Shown here: positions 11,122 through 22,885 of the stretch, piece after piece
Layout of the letters: each line of letters begins with the position of its first letter
Position numbering within the stretch: position 1 is the stretch's first letter
Source: Halichondria panicea
Lineage: Eukaryota; Porifera; Demospongiae; Suberitida; Halichondriidae
Assembly (NCBI RefSeq): GCF_963675165.1
Contig: NC_087389.1
Location: forward strand, 1,894,001 to 1,958,000
Direction of reading: 5' to 3'
DNA: 64,000 bases
Translations under genes and position numbers: made by a program
The notes under the pieces: model-generated
What the model was told of the DNA's origin: nothing
Seen by the model: the letters and a program-made list of their open reading frames with translations, nothing else
Databases searched by the model: none

Positions 11122-11235
11122 GGATAGTTATGATTACATCACATACTTTGTTATGCTTCCCCCCTATTAGTGTAGGGTAAATGAAAGTCAACGAATGAGG
11201 CTCACATTTTTGTTGCACACTACACTATTAATTAA

Positions 11236-11362
11236 TACCGTAAACGTTCTAATTATAGAACCAGTAAAAAATAATTATTTTTCTAGAAACAATAAATATA
11301 TGGGCGTTATAAAAGAGGGCGTCCTACCCGAGGCTGGTTCTATAATTGGAACGCTTACGGTA
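11236..11362. mobile_element. Intact copy of the ACGTTCTAATTATAGAACC MITE
   Basis: A 127-bp element with termini TACCGTAAACGTTCTAATTA and TATAATTGGAACGCTTACGG. Its core (GGGCGTTATAAAAGAGGGCG) is the same as that in the interrupted copy upstream. It serves as the uninterrupted reference for that nested insertion. Confidence 0.8.
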
Positions 11363-11681
11363 GTATGGCTAAAAGTGCAATATGGGATTAATAGCACGAG
11401 TAACAAGCAAGCAATGGCAAGGATACTAATTGCATGAGGCGTAGCCGAGTGCTATTAACCTTGCCAGTGCTTGTTATGAGTGCTATTAATCCCTTATTGC
11501 ACGAGTAGTCATACGTTAATAATTTGTGATGCAGTTTTAAGGATATTTTTAGTTGCAGTTTCAGTAAAAAAAAATTGTCGCGGTTGTTCGAACGTGCGGA
11601 CAAATAGCGATGTGCAATTACTGATAGGCGATGATTAATCACTGTATGAATCAAAGTGAATAATAGGACAACATGCGATTA
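11362..11681. repeat. Tandem copy 1: inverted-repeat element plus flank
   Basis: About 320 bp. It starts with an inverted-repeat element (AGTATGGCTAAAAGTGCAAT to ATTGCACGAGTAGTCATAC) and continues with TTTGTGATGCAGTTTTAAGG to GGACAACATGCGATTA. The whole block repeats directly at 11693-12016 with substitutions and small indels. Confidence 0.75.
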
Positions 11682-11692
11682 GTATAATTAAT

Positions 11693-12016
11693 AGTATGGC
11701 TAAGAGTGCAATATGGAATTAATAGCACGAGCATTAACAAGCAATGGCAAGGATACTATTAACCTTGCCAGTGCTTGTTATGAGTGCTATTAATCCCTTA
11801 TTGCACGAGTAGCCATACTATTGATTGTTAATCGTTTGTGATGCAGTTTTAAGGACACTTTTAGCTGCAGTTTCAGTCAAAAAATTAGCCGCGGCCGTTA
11901 TTCGAACGTGCTGTCATCAAGGCTGTAATTGCACGTCGTTAATGACGACGTGCAATTACTGATACGCAATTAATCACTGTACGTATCACATTGAATAACA
12001 GGACAACATGCGATTA
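11693..12016. repeat. Tandem copy 2: inverted-repeat element plus flank
   Basis: The second copy of the 11362-11681 block starts AGTATGGCTAAGAGTGCAAT and ends at the same GGACAACATGCGATTA motif. It also contains a short GACGTGCAATTA inverted pair absent from copy 1. No coding sequence is seen. Confidence 0.75.
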
Positions 12017-12044
12017 TGAAAGTAATTTTTGCTACTTGTATTTT

Positions 12045-12512
12045 AGCTCTTTATTTCACAAAATTTCTGTCAGAGGTCAAAGTGATCTTTCAACTGTGGA
12101 TGAAAGCTATGACTCTCCTTTTGCTTTGCATCCATTCCTATACTAACTAGTAGTGTGTGGATCACCCCAAACTGGAGAAAATATTCTCACAGGTGAGTAT
12201 TTTCATGGGTAGCAGCACAAGAGTACCATTAATAGGTCAAGCATTGTGACGATTTACTGATAATGCTGTTGAAATTGCTAGTTCCTCGTGTGATTTTCAG
12301 AAAGTACTAAGCCTAAGTAGTCCATATTAATTATCAGACAAAATGCTTTGTTTATCGAGGCGTTTATCGAGGCATCAGCACCCATGGTGCTTTCATTAGT
12401 ATAAGAATGGATGCAAAACAAAAAGAGAGTCATAACTTTCAACCACAGTTTGAAAATCATTGAGATCATTATGACCTCTGACCTTTGAGAGAAGTTTTGT
12501 TAAATAAAGAGC
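12045..12512. mobile_element. Inverted-repeat element, arms of about 100 bp
   Basis: The left arm (AGCTCTTTATTT, GTCAGAGGTCAAAGTGATC, GCATCCATTC) and the right arm (GAATGGATGC, ATGACCTCTGACC, AAATAAAGAGC) are imperfect inverted copies around a unique centre of about 270 bp. Probably a non-autonomous DNA transposon. The target duplication is not clear. Confidence 0.6.
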
Positions 12513-12908
12513 ACCATTATTTAACCGTTACTCTTATTCTAGCGAATAAGAGTAACGGAATTTCGGGTTTGAAAGTGCAGCCATTATACTTTCATATTAT
12601 AGTGTAGTGTGCAACAAAAATTTGATCGTTGACTTTGATTTTTCATTGTGGAAACCCTAATTAGCGTCAAGCTAAAATACAATAAAATTCCCAGGTGGGG
12701 GACCCTTTGACGCCTTTACTCGACTCCCCCTCCCAACCATTAATCCTGATCTGGATACCTGGTAAGTTTCTTGCTTCCATCAATATTATTTATAATTGTA
12801 GGATTTTTGCAGTGTTCTAGAAGCATCACTAACTTGGAGTTTACTTCAGCAAAAGCAAAATGCAGGCGGCACCAAGACAAGGTACGTATCAACATGCAGT
12901 TTTTTTTA

Positions 12909-13120
12909 TCAAGGGCGTATATAAATAGAGAGGGCATGCAACTCCACTATCAGTACACGTATCTAGCAGAGTTCAAACGTGGGCGGAAGAATGTGTGCAT
13001 TTGCATGAAGTGCTAAAAATAGAAATTTCTATTTTTAGCGTTTCATGCACATTCATCCACCCACGTTTGAACTCTGCTCATTTGCTGTTGCATGCCCTCT
13101 CTTCTTTTATACGCCCTTGG
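12909..13120. mobile_element. Long hairpin MITE
   Basis: The arms AAGGGCGTATATAAATAGAG and the complement (CTTCTTTTATACGCCCTT) fold on a centre at 13013-13038 that is a perfect 26-bp palindrome (CTAAAAATAGAAA and its complement). Nearly the whole element is self-complementary, including GAGTTCAAACGTGGG and CCCACGTTTGAACTC. Confidence 0.75.
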
Positions 13121-13434
13121 TTTTATCCTCTCAGCACAATGATAAAGCAGGGTACAGAGGTATAGCCAGAATTTTTGGGGAAGGGATTGATGATTTCATA
13201 GATTTAAGAATTGGAAACGGTTGGTACCTTCGAGTAATATTTGCGGTTTAATCGAGGCCATCGCAACAATACCTGTTTCTACACACAGTGCATATAATAA
13301 ACTACAAGTAACTGTGCTCAGTCCGTGCACCTCACTTATATTTCAAGGTCTATATTGTAGTAGTCATAACCAGCACGCCTACACATGTTAACTATGTATA
13401 GAAGAGGAAGCTAGGGGACTTGGAAGTATTACCC

Positions 13435-13615
13435 TATAGTGTGACATTTTCGAGGCACTTACATTTCGTAGATTGGCCTTAAAAGCATTTTGTTGCACAA
13501 TGTTCGCGGAATGACTGCTTACCGGAAGCCACGCCTTTTAAATCTTTGCTAGCAGATAATTCTAATTAAAGAACAATTTCGTAGGATTGCTAATCCGCGA
13601 AACTTTCGCGCTATA
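13435..13615. mobile_element. MITE, TATAGYG..TTTCGAGGCAC family, copy 1
   Basis: The left end is TATAGTGTGACATTTTCGAG and the right end CGAAACTTTCGCGCTATA. The internal block ACTTACATTTCGTAGATTGG and the GCACAATGTTCGCGGAATG stretch recur at 14165-14316. No ORF. Confidence 0.65.
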
Positions 13616-13627
13616 CCAGTATACCGT

Positions 13628-13800
13628 ATACCGGGTAAGTTTCGTGGGGTAAAAAATTCGTTCAACTTGAGAAAAGGTGCTTTTCGTGAGTAAAAATTTC
13701 GTTTAGTCTCGTGGCTGCACGGCATTCCTACGTTCCGATAAGCCACGCCTACGTTAAAATTTCGTGGAGGTCAGCCTGCCCACGAAAATTACCCGCTATA
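13628..13800. mobile_element. MITE, GGGTAATTTTCGTGGG family, copy 2
   Basis: The start ATACCGGGTAAGTTTCGTGG and the end CCCACGAAAATTACCCGCTA match the ends of the element at 8549-8693. The internal GTCAGCCTGCCCACG is also shared. It abuts copy 3. Confidence 0.7.
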
Positions 13801-13956
13801 CGGTAGGTAATTTTCGTGGGGTAAAAATTTCGTTTAGTCTATGGCCTGCACTGCATTCCTACGTTCCGGTAAGCCACACCTACCTTAATATTTCGTGGAG
13901 GTCAGCTTGCCCACAAAAATAACGAATATTTTACCCCACGAAAATTACCCGCTATA
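13801..13956. mobile_element. MITE, GGGTAATTTTCGTGGG family, copy 3
   Basis: It follows copy 2 directly. It starts GGTAGGTAATTTTCGTGGGG and ends CCACGAAAATTACCCGCTAT. The shared internal text (GCATTCCTACGTTCCG, AAGCCAC) makes this a head-to-tail pair with copy 2. Confidence 0.7.
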
Positions 13957-14164
13957 CAGTATACAGTTGCATGACGTGTAGTATATTGTACTACTTATGC
14001 GTGTGCCTTCTTTTGTGTATCACTATAATTATTCTGACAGCTAACTGAGCATCCTTTCCAAGCTTAGAAATATGGACATCCTCTGATCTTTCTGATACAA
14101 CATTCAACCATCCTATTAAGTGTAGAGTGTACATGTAACTAGATGACAAACCGTTCATATATCA

Positions 14165-14316
14165 TATAGTGCAAATTTTGGAGGCACTTACATTTCGTGG
14201 ATTGGCCTCCAAAGCATTTTCGGTGCACAATGTTTGCGGAATGGCTGCTTACCTGAAGCCACGCCTTTACCCACGAAATCCGCGAAAATTAAGTCCCTCG
14301 AAACTTTCGCGTTATA
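14165..14316. mobile_element. MITE, TATAGYG..TTTCGAGGCAC family, copy 2
   Basis: The ends are TATAGTGCAAATTTTGGAGG and CGAAACTTTCGCGTTATA. It shares the GGCACTTACATTTCGT.GATTGGCC and GAAGCCACGCCTTT blocks with 13435-13615. Confidence 0.65.
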
Positions 14317-16059
14317 CGGTAATTAAGTTACCTTCAGAAAGCACAATGGCAATCTTTAGCCCTCTGAGGTCGAGGGCGGGCAATTGTTGAGATCGGAGCA
14401 TTCGCAAAATAATATCTTTCTAACTTTCAATTCAAGTGGTACACTGACGGAATGAGAGGCCAGTATCAGCATTCTGGAAATATCTTTTTTTGTTCTCAAC
14501 TTACTATTTCGGTGAATGGCAATTCTAAATTTCCGTGGCATTTATGGTACCTCAGTCCTGACAATGCAAAACTTCAACTACTCTTCTATAGCAAAATTTA
14601 CTCAACTAGCCCTTTTTAGAGATGAAGGGCAGGTGAAAAAAAACACTCCTAGAAATCACCTTACTACCTACAAAACTGGCCTATTATTCTGCTTTAAAGT
14701 GATATAAATATGACAGAATCAACGCTCTAACTTACCAGGCATGAAACAGTTAAGCCATGGACATCTGGCCTAACCAAACTGATCTTCGTTGAAATCCCGC
14801 CAAAACGTGATTATGTAGGAGGACAAGAAGTGTTTCAACGGATATCATTGCAACTGTTGTTCGTTTCCAATCTCTCCCTTTTCTATCTATGCGTTAACAG
14901 CCTTGGAAATTCTTTTTTACTGGTGTGGTCAGTCATTACCAAGTATTTTACGTCGCTCACGGACTAGACTTATTGTAAATTACTGAAAGAGGTGATGTCT
15001 CGAGGAGATACAATGAGCGAGTTACCCGGGACGAAAAGCTGAAAAGCTAATAGTTTTCGAGGCCTATGTGTAGAATCAATGTTAAATGGTCACGTGCACC
15101 CCTCTCTATGATGGAGGTATACTTTGAGACTTGTGTATACTTACTCAATTCATGACTCACAGTCAAGTAGGAATCTACCAATACGCCATCCCAAAGTATT
15201 TTAATTTTTGTAGATAGACCTAGCAACTGGTTGTCAGGGTCGTTATTTGTTGACATAAGTGGACTGTTGAGTAGTAGAGTAGGTAAACGCCAAGGTTTGT
15301 GCATGCGTACTAGTATCTAAATGATAGACACTGTTTTGTCGGTGTCCCTAACCATTTTAGTTATGTTCCACACACCTAGTGCTTGGCGTATTGCTTGGAC
15401 GAGCGTGAAGGTGCTGGGTTCATTGTTAGGAGCTGGTTTAGGACGGGATGGAACCATTATTGCACCCATGTGATTTAGAAGCTCTCAGTTACTTGCAGTA
15501 TCCTCGCTACGCTGATGCATATGCATGCTTTGCAGAAAGTTAAAGTCATTCATGATGTGTTCTATGCTATTCTATGCTATTGCCAAGTTGTGTGTTAATG
15601 TCAAAGTTTGTGTAACTGCTTTGCAAACACCGTTTATTTCTACAGCATTTACCTTGAATATGTTGTTATTTAGATCCTAGTTAATTGTTTGAACAATTCA
15701 AAAAAGAGGCCATTGTTCAAGAGAGGCATTTATTAGCACCTGCTAATTCAGTAACCTTTAGTTTTGTCATCAAAAGTTTCACCTGCATAAACTCAATCTC
15801 TGCCATGTACATGCACAAGTCATACCAGAAGCCTGAATGTTGCATTATTTCGACGTTTGTATGTATCTATTTTGCTCTGTCCTAAACTGTATGCAGTATG
15901 AGCTGATTAGGATTTCAGGTTGGTTGGCAGAATTAAAAGTTGAATTGCAGTCATTGGTAGGAAATTACTGTTGTGTAGGAAAATTAACAGGGCTCGAAAT
16001 TACAAATTACGGTCATTAGGTGATTGTGACTGACCGACATACATTTGTCAGAGCATACA
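14317..16059. other. Intergenic stretch, nothing recognised
   Basis: Only short open frames without domain motifs on either strand. No tRNA, rRNA or clear inverted-repeat element was seen. It separates the MITE cluster from the segmental duplication. Confidence 0.5.
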
Positions 16060-16185
16060 TGTAGAGCTAGGGTCTAGCTTTAGCTGCCCTTTTTGAGTTC
16101 TATAGTTCCTACGAAAAAAACTCAGGAGTGTGGATAAATGGATTAGTGAAAGTGACAATCATGGCTCTAGGACGTTAAATGTAGT

Positions 16186-17735
16186 TTGCAAGCTGGCTGT
16201 CTGAAGTTCTTAGTTTGTTTTCGTCTCTCTTTGGCTGGTGGGATGGTGGTTCTTTCTGGAGGGCATCTCGAAAAAATCATGTTAAAACTTATCACTACTC
16301 CACTAGGTACTTCCACTACTTGTATTCAATGTAGTTTGCAAGCGGACTGTCTGAAGTTCTTAGTTTGTTCTCGTCTCTCTTTGGCTGGTCTTTGTCTTTG
16401 TTCAGATTATGGACAGTAGCTTTTTGAAGATATGAGGCCTGATGGGCTGGTGGTTCTTTCTGGATGGCAATTCGAAGAGATCTTGTTAAAACTTATTACT
16501 ACTCCACTAAGTACTGCACTACTTGTATGGTCTGGTGGTTCTTTCTGGAGGGCAACTCGAAAATATCTTGTTAGGTACTTCACTACTTGTATGGTCTGGT
16601 GGTTCTTTCTGGAGGGCAACTCGAAGAGATCTTGTTAAAACTTATCACTACTCCACTAGGTACTTCACTACTTGTATTCAATGTAGTTTGCAAGCGGACT
16701 GTCTGAAGTTCTTAGCATCTCTCTCTTTGGCTGGTGGGCTCTCGAAGAAAACGTATCACTACTTGCGCATTAATTATTAACCTACAAAAACAGCTAGGAA
16801 AACTCCACTAAGCACTTCACTACTTCTATGGTCTGGTGGTTCTTTCTGGAGGGCAACTCGAAAAGATCTTGTTAAAACTTATCACTACTCTACTAGGTAC
16901 TTCACTACTTGTATGGTCTGGTGGTTCTTTCTGGAGGGCAACTCGAAGAGATCTTGTTAACTTATCACTACTCCACTAAGTACTGCACTACTTGTATGGT
17001 CTGGTGGTTCTTTCTGGAGGGCAACTCGAAAATATCTTGTTAGGTACTTCACTACTTGTATGGTCTGGTGGTTCTTTCTGGAGGGCAACTCGAAGAGATC
17101 TTGTTAAAACTTATCACTACTCCACTAGGTACTTCACTACTTGTATTCAATGTAGTTTGCAAGCGGACTGTCTGAAGTTCTTAGTTTGTTCTCATCTCTC
17201 TCTTTGGCTGGTGGGCTCTCTTTGGAAAACGTATCACTACTTGCGCATTAATTATTAACCTACAAAAACAGCTAGGAAAACTCCACTAAGCACTTCACTA
17301 CTTCTATGGTCTGGTGGTTCTTTCTGGAGGGCAACTCGAAGAGATCTTGTTAAAACTTATCACTACTCCACTAGGTACTTCACTACTTGTATTCAATGTA
17401 GTTTGCAAGCGGACTGTCTGAAGTTCTTAGTTTGTTCTCATCTCTCTCTTTGGCTGGTGGGCTCTCGAAGAAAACGTATCACTACTTGCGCATTAATTAT
17501 TAACCTACAAAAACAGCTAGGAAAACTCCACTAAGCACTTCACTACTTCTATGGTCTGGTGGTTCTTTCTGGAGGGCAACTCGAAGAGATCTTGTTAAAA
17601 CTTATCACTACTCCACTAGGTACTTCACTACTTGTATTCAATGTAGTTTGCAAGCGGACTGTCTGAAGTTCTTAGTTTGTTCTCATCTCTCTCTTTGGCT
17701 GGTGGGCTCTCGAAGAAAACGTATCACTACTTGCG
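16186..17735 (+). repeat. Complex tandem array 1, copy A
   Basis: Higher-order repeat built from modules such as GGTGGTTCTTTCTGGAGGGC, ACTTATCACTACTCCACTAG, ATGTAGTTTGCAAGCGGACT and GTTCTCATCTCTCTCTTTGG. Unit length varies, roughly 100-290 bp, by module gain and loss. Open frames across it reflect repeat periodicity, not genes. Confidence 0.85.
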
Positions 17736-18369
17736 CATAAATTATTAACCTACAAAAAAAGCTAGGAATGCAGTGTACTTCACTACTTGTACTTGTATCT
17801 CCCCAACAAGCCCAGTTGTTTAGAATTGTACAACACCAAGAAAAACACTGCAACATATTGTCTACAATTATTCATCATTATTTACTTGAATTAGTTTGTT
17901 GCAGCTCACTCTCTTGGGAATACTTTTTAAGCGGCCCTGTCGTAAATAAGAAACAGCAGACTGTATAATAACTGCTATAAGTGTACCCTGCAATGCTAAC
18001 ATACTTATAGTAGGTGTGCCGTATTCCCTCAAAAGCTCTTTCCTTTCCCCCATTGTTCCAGTTAGAGACGTCAGTTTACAGTATACAATTGACGCAGAGT
18101 GATCATTGCCAAATGAGACTATTACTGAGCTGCATTGAACACACATTATAATAATAGTTAATGTTCTTTTTACGATTCTGACGGCGGTACCTCCATTCGC
18201 CATCGGTGATTTCACAGACAATTCTAAAACTATATGTGTTTAGAATCACAAGCACTTGCTTGCATTTACATATGTCGCGAGGAACGTGTTCTGTAATTTG
18301 TATGCTACGCGATTTTAAATGTTTTTGAGTGTGTTTTTTTATCGATAGATAACATACATTTTTGTGGTG

Positions 18370-19800
18370 TATACAAAAGTCTACAATGTCATTGAATGTC
18401 AACTTTAGCCTTTGTAGCAATCAATACTACCATTCTGGCATCTTATGACTCTCAGTTGTTAGCGATGCGCTCACCGAAAAAGCATACATTTATGTGTATA
18501 CAAAAGTCTACAATGTCATTGAATGTCAACTTTAGCCTTTGTAGCAATCAATACTACCATTCTGGCATCTTATGACTCCCAGTTGTTAATGCGATGTGCT
18601 CACCGAAAAAGCATACATTTATGTGTATACAAAAGTCTACAATGTCACTGAATGTCAACTTTAGCCTTTGTTGCAATCAACACTACCATTCTGGCATTTG
18701 ATGTTACTGAATGTCAACTTTAGCCTTTGATTTTGCTTTTGTTACAATCAACACTACCATTCTGGAATTTTATGACTCCCAGTTGTTAATGCGATGCGCT
18801 CACCGAAAAAGCATACATTTATGTGTATACAAAAGTCTGAATGTCAACTTTATCCATAAGCATCTTCATCAACACTACCATTCTGGCATTTTATGTTGTT
18901 TTAGAATCTTCTGTGCAACTTTCATTTCTTGTCTCGTGGTTGCACTGATTATTGGAATAGTAAAATTTTTTTTTTGTTTAAACGCATGTGCAAATCATCA
19001 ACTTTAGCCTTTGCTGTAAATCAACACTACCATTCTGGCATCTTAAGACTCCCAGTTGTTGGGTGTCATGTGTTGATGGCAGGTGCGGTGATAATGCGCT
19101 CACCGAAAAAGCATACATTTATGTGTATGCAAAAGTCTAAATGTCAACTTTATCCATAAGCATCTTCATCAACACTACCATTCTGGCATTTTATGTTGTT
19201 TTAGAATCTTCTGTGCAACTTTCATTTCTTGTCTCGTAGTTGCACTGATTATTAGAATAGTTAAATTTTTTTTGTTTAAACGCATGTGCAAATCATCAAC
19301 TTTAGCCTTTGCTGTAAATCAACACTACCATTCTGGTATCTTAAGACTCCCAGTTGTTAGGTGTCATGTGTTGATGGCAGGTGGGGTGATAATGCGCTCA
19401 CCGAAAAAGCATACATTTATGTGTATATAAAAGTCTGAATGTCACTGAATGTTAACTTTAGCCATAAACATCTTCTACCATTCTGGCATTATGTTGTTTT
19501 AGAATCTTCTGTGCAACTTTTGTTGTACTGATTATTGGAATAGTTAAAATTAAAAAAAAAAATTGTTTAAACGCATGTGCAAATCATCAACTTTATTTAG
19601 CCTTTGTTGTAAATCAACACTACCGTTCTGGAATTTTATGTTACTGAATGTCAACTTTAGCCTTTGCTGTAATCAATACTTCCCAGTTGTTAATGCGCTC
19701 ACCGAAAAAGCATACATTTATGTGTATACACAAGTCTACAATGTCACTGAATGTCAACTTTAGCCTTTGTTGCAATGAACACAACCATTCTGGCATCTTA
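18370..19800 (+). repeat. Complex tandem array 2, copy A
   Basis: Roughly eight irregular repeats of a module containing GCTCACCGAAAAAGCATACA, TTTATGTGTATACAAAAGTC, GAATGTCAACTTTAGCCTTT and ACTACCATTCTGGCAT. Longer sub-blocks add TTTTAGAATCTTCTGTGCAA. No coding sequence is evident. Confidence 0.8.
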
Positions 19801-22082
19801 GGTTTCACCTGTTGATGGCAGGTGGGGTGGCACAGAAGTGCTATTGCTTAAACTGCCTGCCTACCCCTGTGTTCGTATAAATGTTGTAGGTATTTAAATC
19901 GTGGTCCTTCAACTTCACTTCCTCCTTAGCAACAAACTGACTCTCTCTTGCCCGGAAACCCATGCCAGGCTTTTGTTTTGCTCCCAATTATCCCATTTCC
20001 CTTTCTCCTTTTCGTTCCTTGCCGACCCATGTGTAGCAGAATACAGCATAATGAATATCTTCAGCACAATAATAGGTGATTGTGTAGAGATACCTCATCT
20101 ACAATTCCCTGATGCTAAATATGTTTCTTCTCTCACTCTCTTCTTGTACCAATGAGCCAGGAAGCAGCTAGTAAAGTACCAACCCAATAATACCCTTGAA
20201 TAAGTGCTGCCAATAATATAAAAATAAATTATAGTACAGCCAGATGGTGTTTCTCAAGGTTAGGTAATAGTACTAGCATCCATAATAGCAGACGCCAGTG
20301 ATTTTTACAGCTCTGCCACAGTTTTTGTGTAGCGGTGGCAGTGGAGGCAGGAGGAGTGGTTGTAGTTTGAGATAGACTGAGCTTTTCTTAAAGTTCGCTT
20401 GTCCGTTAAACTCACCAGTATTTAAATTTTTCGTTTTTGAGTCAAAGAGCTCAGAATCAGAGGCAAATTGCGTCGAGCATAATCCAAGGACTTTAAGGTC
20501 ACTGTGGATGCTGCATCCCACAACCACCTCGTCCAACACACTCTCCAGAGCCACCCCCCCCCCCCCCCCCATACGTGCATGCTCTCTGGAGACTTGATTC
20601 CATGGCCCCTTCCTGTCACGGGCACAGTTGGGGTGTCGACAAAAGCACTCCATGAGCACTCACCCCTCATCATTCACCTGTAAAATTACATACATGTAAA
20701 TATAATTATAATTTAAAACACTTACTGATTTTAACCGCCCACACTTTCCTCCTCTCGGCTAGCCTTTGGTTCTTTGACAATACCGCTGGCCCATTGATTT
20801 TTTACAGCTCTGCCACAGTTTTTGTGCAGGAGGAGTGGTTGTAGTTTGAGATAGGCTGAGCTTTTTCTTAAGTTCACTTGTCCGTTAAATTCACCAGTAT
20901 TTACTTCACTTCTCTTCTTATTCTCTTCTGCCTTCTTTTTTTCTGTCCACTTGCTCTTTAGCTCCCTTGCCTCCTTTTAGCTGACAAATAACATTCACCT
21001 ACTATGACGGTCGATAGCAAAAGCCTAATATTAGTCCAAGACCAGCTGCCATACTAATACCGACTACACCGTGCCCTAGAACCTCGCTAAGGTTGTACTA
21101 AGAAGCCATCAAGCTGCTAACATTGACTTCTATGTTGCTGCTACAAGTGAAACCTCCATAAAACAGAAACCCTACGCGACTCTTGGAATAATGTGCACCT
21201 AATTTGGAAAATACCAAGAACTTCTCATAATTTTTGTATACAATCGTTAAAAATTAATTAAATTAAAATTTCACCTCGGAATGATCAAATTATAAATAAT
21301 AATAGTAAATACCATTTCATTGCACGTGGCCTGACCTCGAATGCTCCCTTGGCTTTCAGACCATCTGATTATACTTATAAGCGGATGCTTATCGTCACCT
21401 TGTTGTTGATTGAGAGGCCTTAGTCCCAACCTTGGATAAGATGTCTTACTTACCTGCAATCCCCTTGCAACAAATAGAAGAGGTGATCTTACCTAATCAC
21501 TAGAGCTTTCTGACTCGACCCAGTAAATAGGGAGGCTTAGCTTACTCACCTGACCGAGGGTGTGCTGGAGATAGTGCACAGCACCAGCAGCAGGCGTCCC
21601 TGGAATGAACGCCACTGAGGATGCTGTAAGAAATGTATGTTATAATGCTTTAAACATGCACACATCCACAGCAATGGGGTTGATTGTTCGGGAGGGGAGG
21701 GGTGATGGAATTGGGGTTGCCTTTAAACGTCACCGTGACGTTAGGTGGAACTATAGGATATGGATTGTTTCATCATCGTCGTATGCATAGCCTAATACAC
21801 AAAACTTAGACTCACATTTCATTTGAACCATCCAATTGAGGGAGTCTATCCCCTTCACTAGACTCCCCACTCTCTCCTCCACTTTGGTACTCGCCATTGG
21901 CTCACAACCCACGCCACTTGTTTTCTCACCACCACATACAGTTTGTCTGTGCACGTGGAAGAAAAGGCATGATAACATTCTTATTTGGCAACATATTTTG
22001 TCGTGGCCATAGGACACAATGTTACTAATGCATTTGCTCACCTTTTTTTGTTAACACGTCTAGTATTGCCCGATTTTCTTTT
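19801..22082. other. Duplicated non-coding stretch, copy A
   Basis: Matched at about 29310-31015 in copy B. It holds a poly-C run at about 20554-20570 and internally repeated text (CAGCTCTGCCACAGTTTTTG at about 20309 and 20809). Short open frames on both strands have no motif I recognise, and their equivalents in copy B differ by indels. Confidence 0.4.
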
Positions 22083-22367
22083 ATGATTATAATTTCTGTG
22101 TGTGGAACAAATATACATATGAATGCATGTATAATATCAGGAGTCCCATCAATCCGTCTAATTGAGGGAGTCCCCACTCCCTCCTCCACTTTGGTACCCG
22201 CCACCACTTCCACTACCCACGCCACCACTTCCACTACCCCCACTAACATCCCGACTTGTACCCCCACCAGCCAATCGAGGTGGGTAGGATCCCGACACCT
22301 CGGACCGACGGAGATGAGCAATTTGTTTTTGCTCCCTTCTGAATTCATGGCCCTCTACTGCTGACAA
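22083..22367 (-). pseudogene. Gly/Ser-rich exon-like segment, collagen locus A
   Basis: The minus strand reads as a Gly/Ser-rich low-complexity peptide (GGSGSGGVGSGSGGGYQ). The alternative frame contains TKVEEGVGTPS, which resembles TKVEERVGSL about 300 bp downstream on the same strand (21830-21910), so the segment may contain an internal duplication. It recurs at 31039-31290 in copy B. It lies downstream of the collagen-like exon. The reading frame is uncertain. Confidence 0.3.
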
Positions 22368-22564
22368 TGGTATCAGAGAGAGGCTGGGTCTATGATTTGA
22401 CGAGCTCTTTCACAATAATGGTCAACTGAAGAAAGAGCAAAACAGTTTGTGAAAAATAATCGACTACAGTGTATTAAGAACTTACAATCTGCCTCTTTCT
22501 CTCCTTTCTCCCCATGTTCTCCCTGGAGGCCCTAATCCCCCACACGGGATCCCCTGTCCTCCCT

Positions 22565-22885
22565 TCTCACCTCGCGGACCAGATGAACCTGTGGGTCCAA
22601 ATATCCCACGTGGTCCGTCAGGGCCATGGGGGCCCTAGCGGTCCTCTACTACCTTGGAGGCCAGTTAGTCCTTGCAGGCCTGTTGTTCCTTGAGGCCCCG
22701 TTGCTTCTTGGGAGCCTGTAGCTCCCCGTGCCCCTACTGGTCCGGGTGGGCCTTGTATGGATCTCGCTGGCCATTCGGGTGCACCAGACATACCGGGCCA
22801 TCCACGGGGACCCCATGCTCCCCGTGGGCCGGTAATGGTGGTGACAGTTGGGCCTGAGCCTCCGGCTCCAGGAGTGTCAGAGGTT
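22565..22885 (-). pseudogene. Collagen-like Gly-X-Y segment, copy A
   Basis: The minus strand encodes collagen triplets: SGPTVTTITGPRGAWGPRG, then GPPGPVGARGATG, GPQGTTGLQGLTGLQG and GSRGPLGPP. A one-base frame change near 22630 is needed to continue into GPDGPRGIFGPTGSSGPRG. That ends at a plausible donor (GTGAGA, about 22570). Triplets are imperfect, with interruptions such as EWPARS. Collagens are extracellular structural proteins, and short or interrupted ones are common in sponges. The frameshift and the different damage in copy B argue that this copy is dead. It could be an exon of a living gene only if the frame change is an assembly error. Confidence 0.6.

Noticed and set aside
17868-18384. 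Minus-strand ORF shared with 27959-28384
   Set aside because: Sharing only reflects the segmental duplication. The N-terminal halves diverge through indels and no motif is recognisable.
19901-20155. Plus-strand ORF shared with 29350-29667
   Set aside because: Start region differs by frame between the copies and the peptide has no domain signature.
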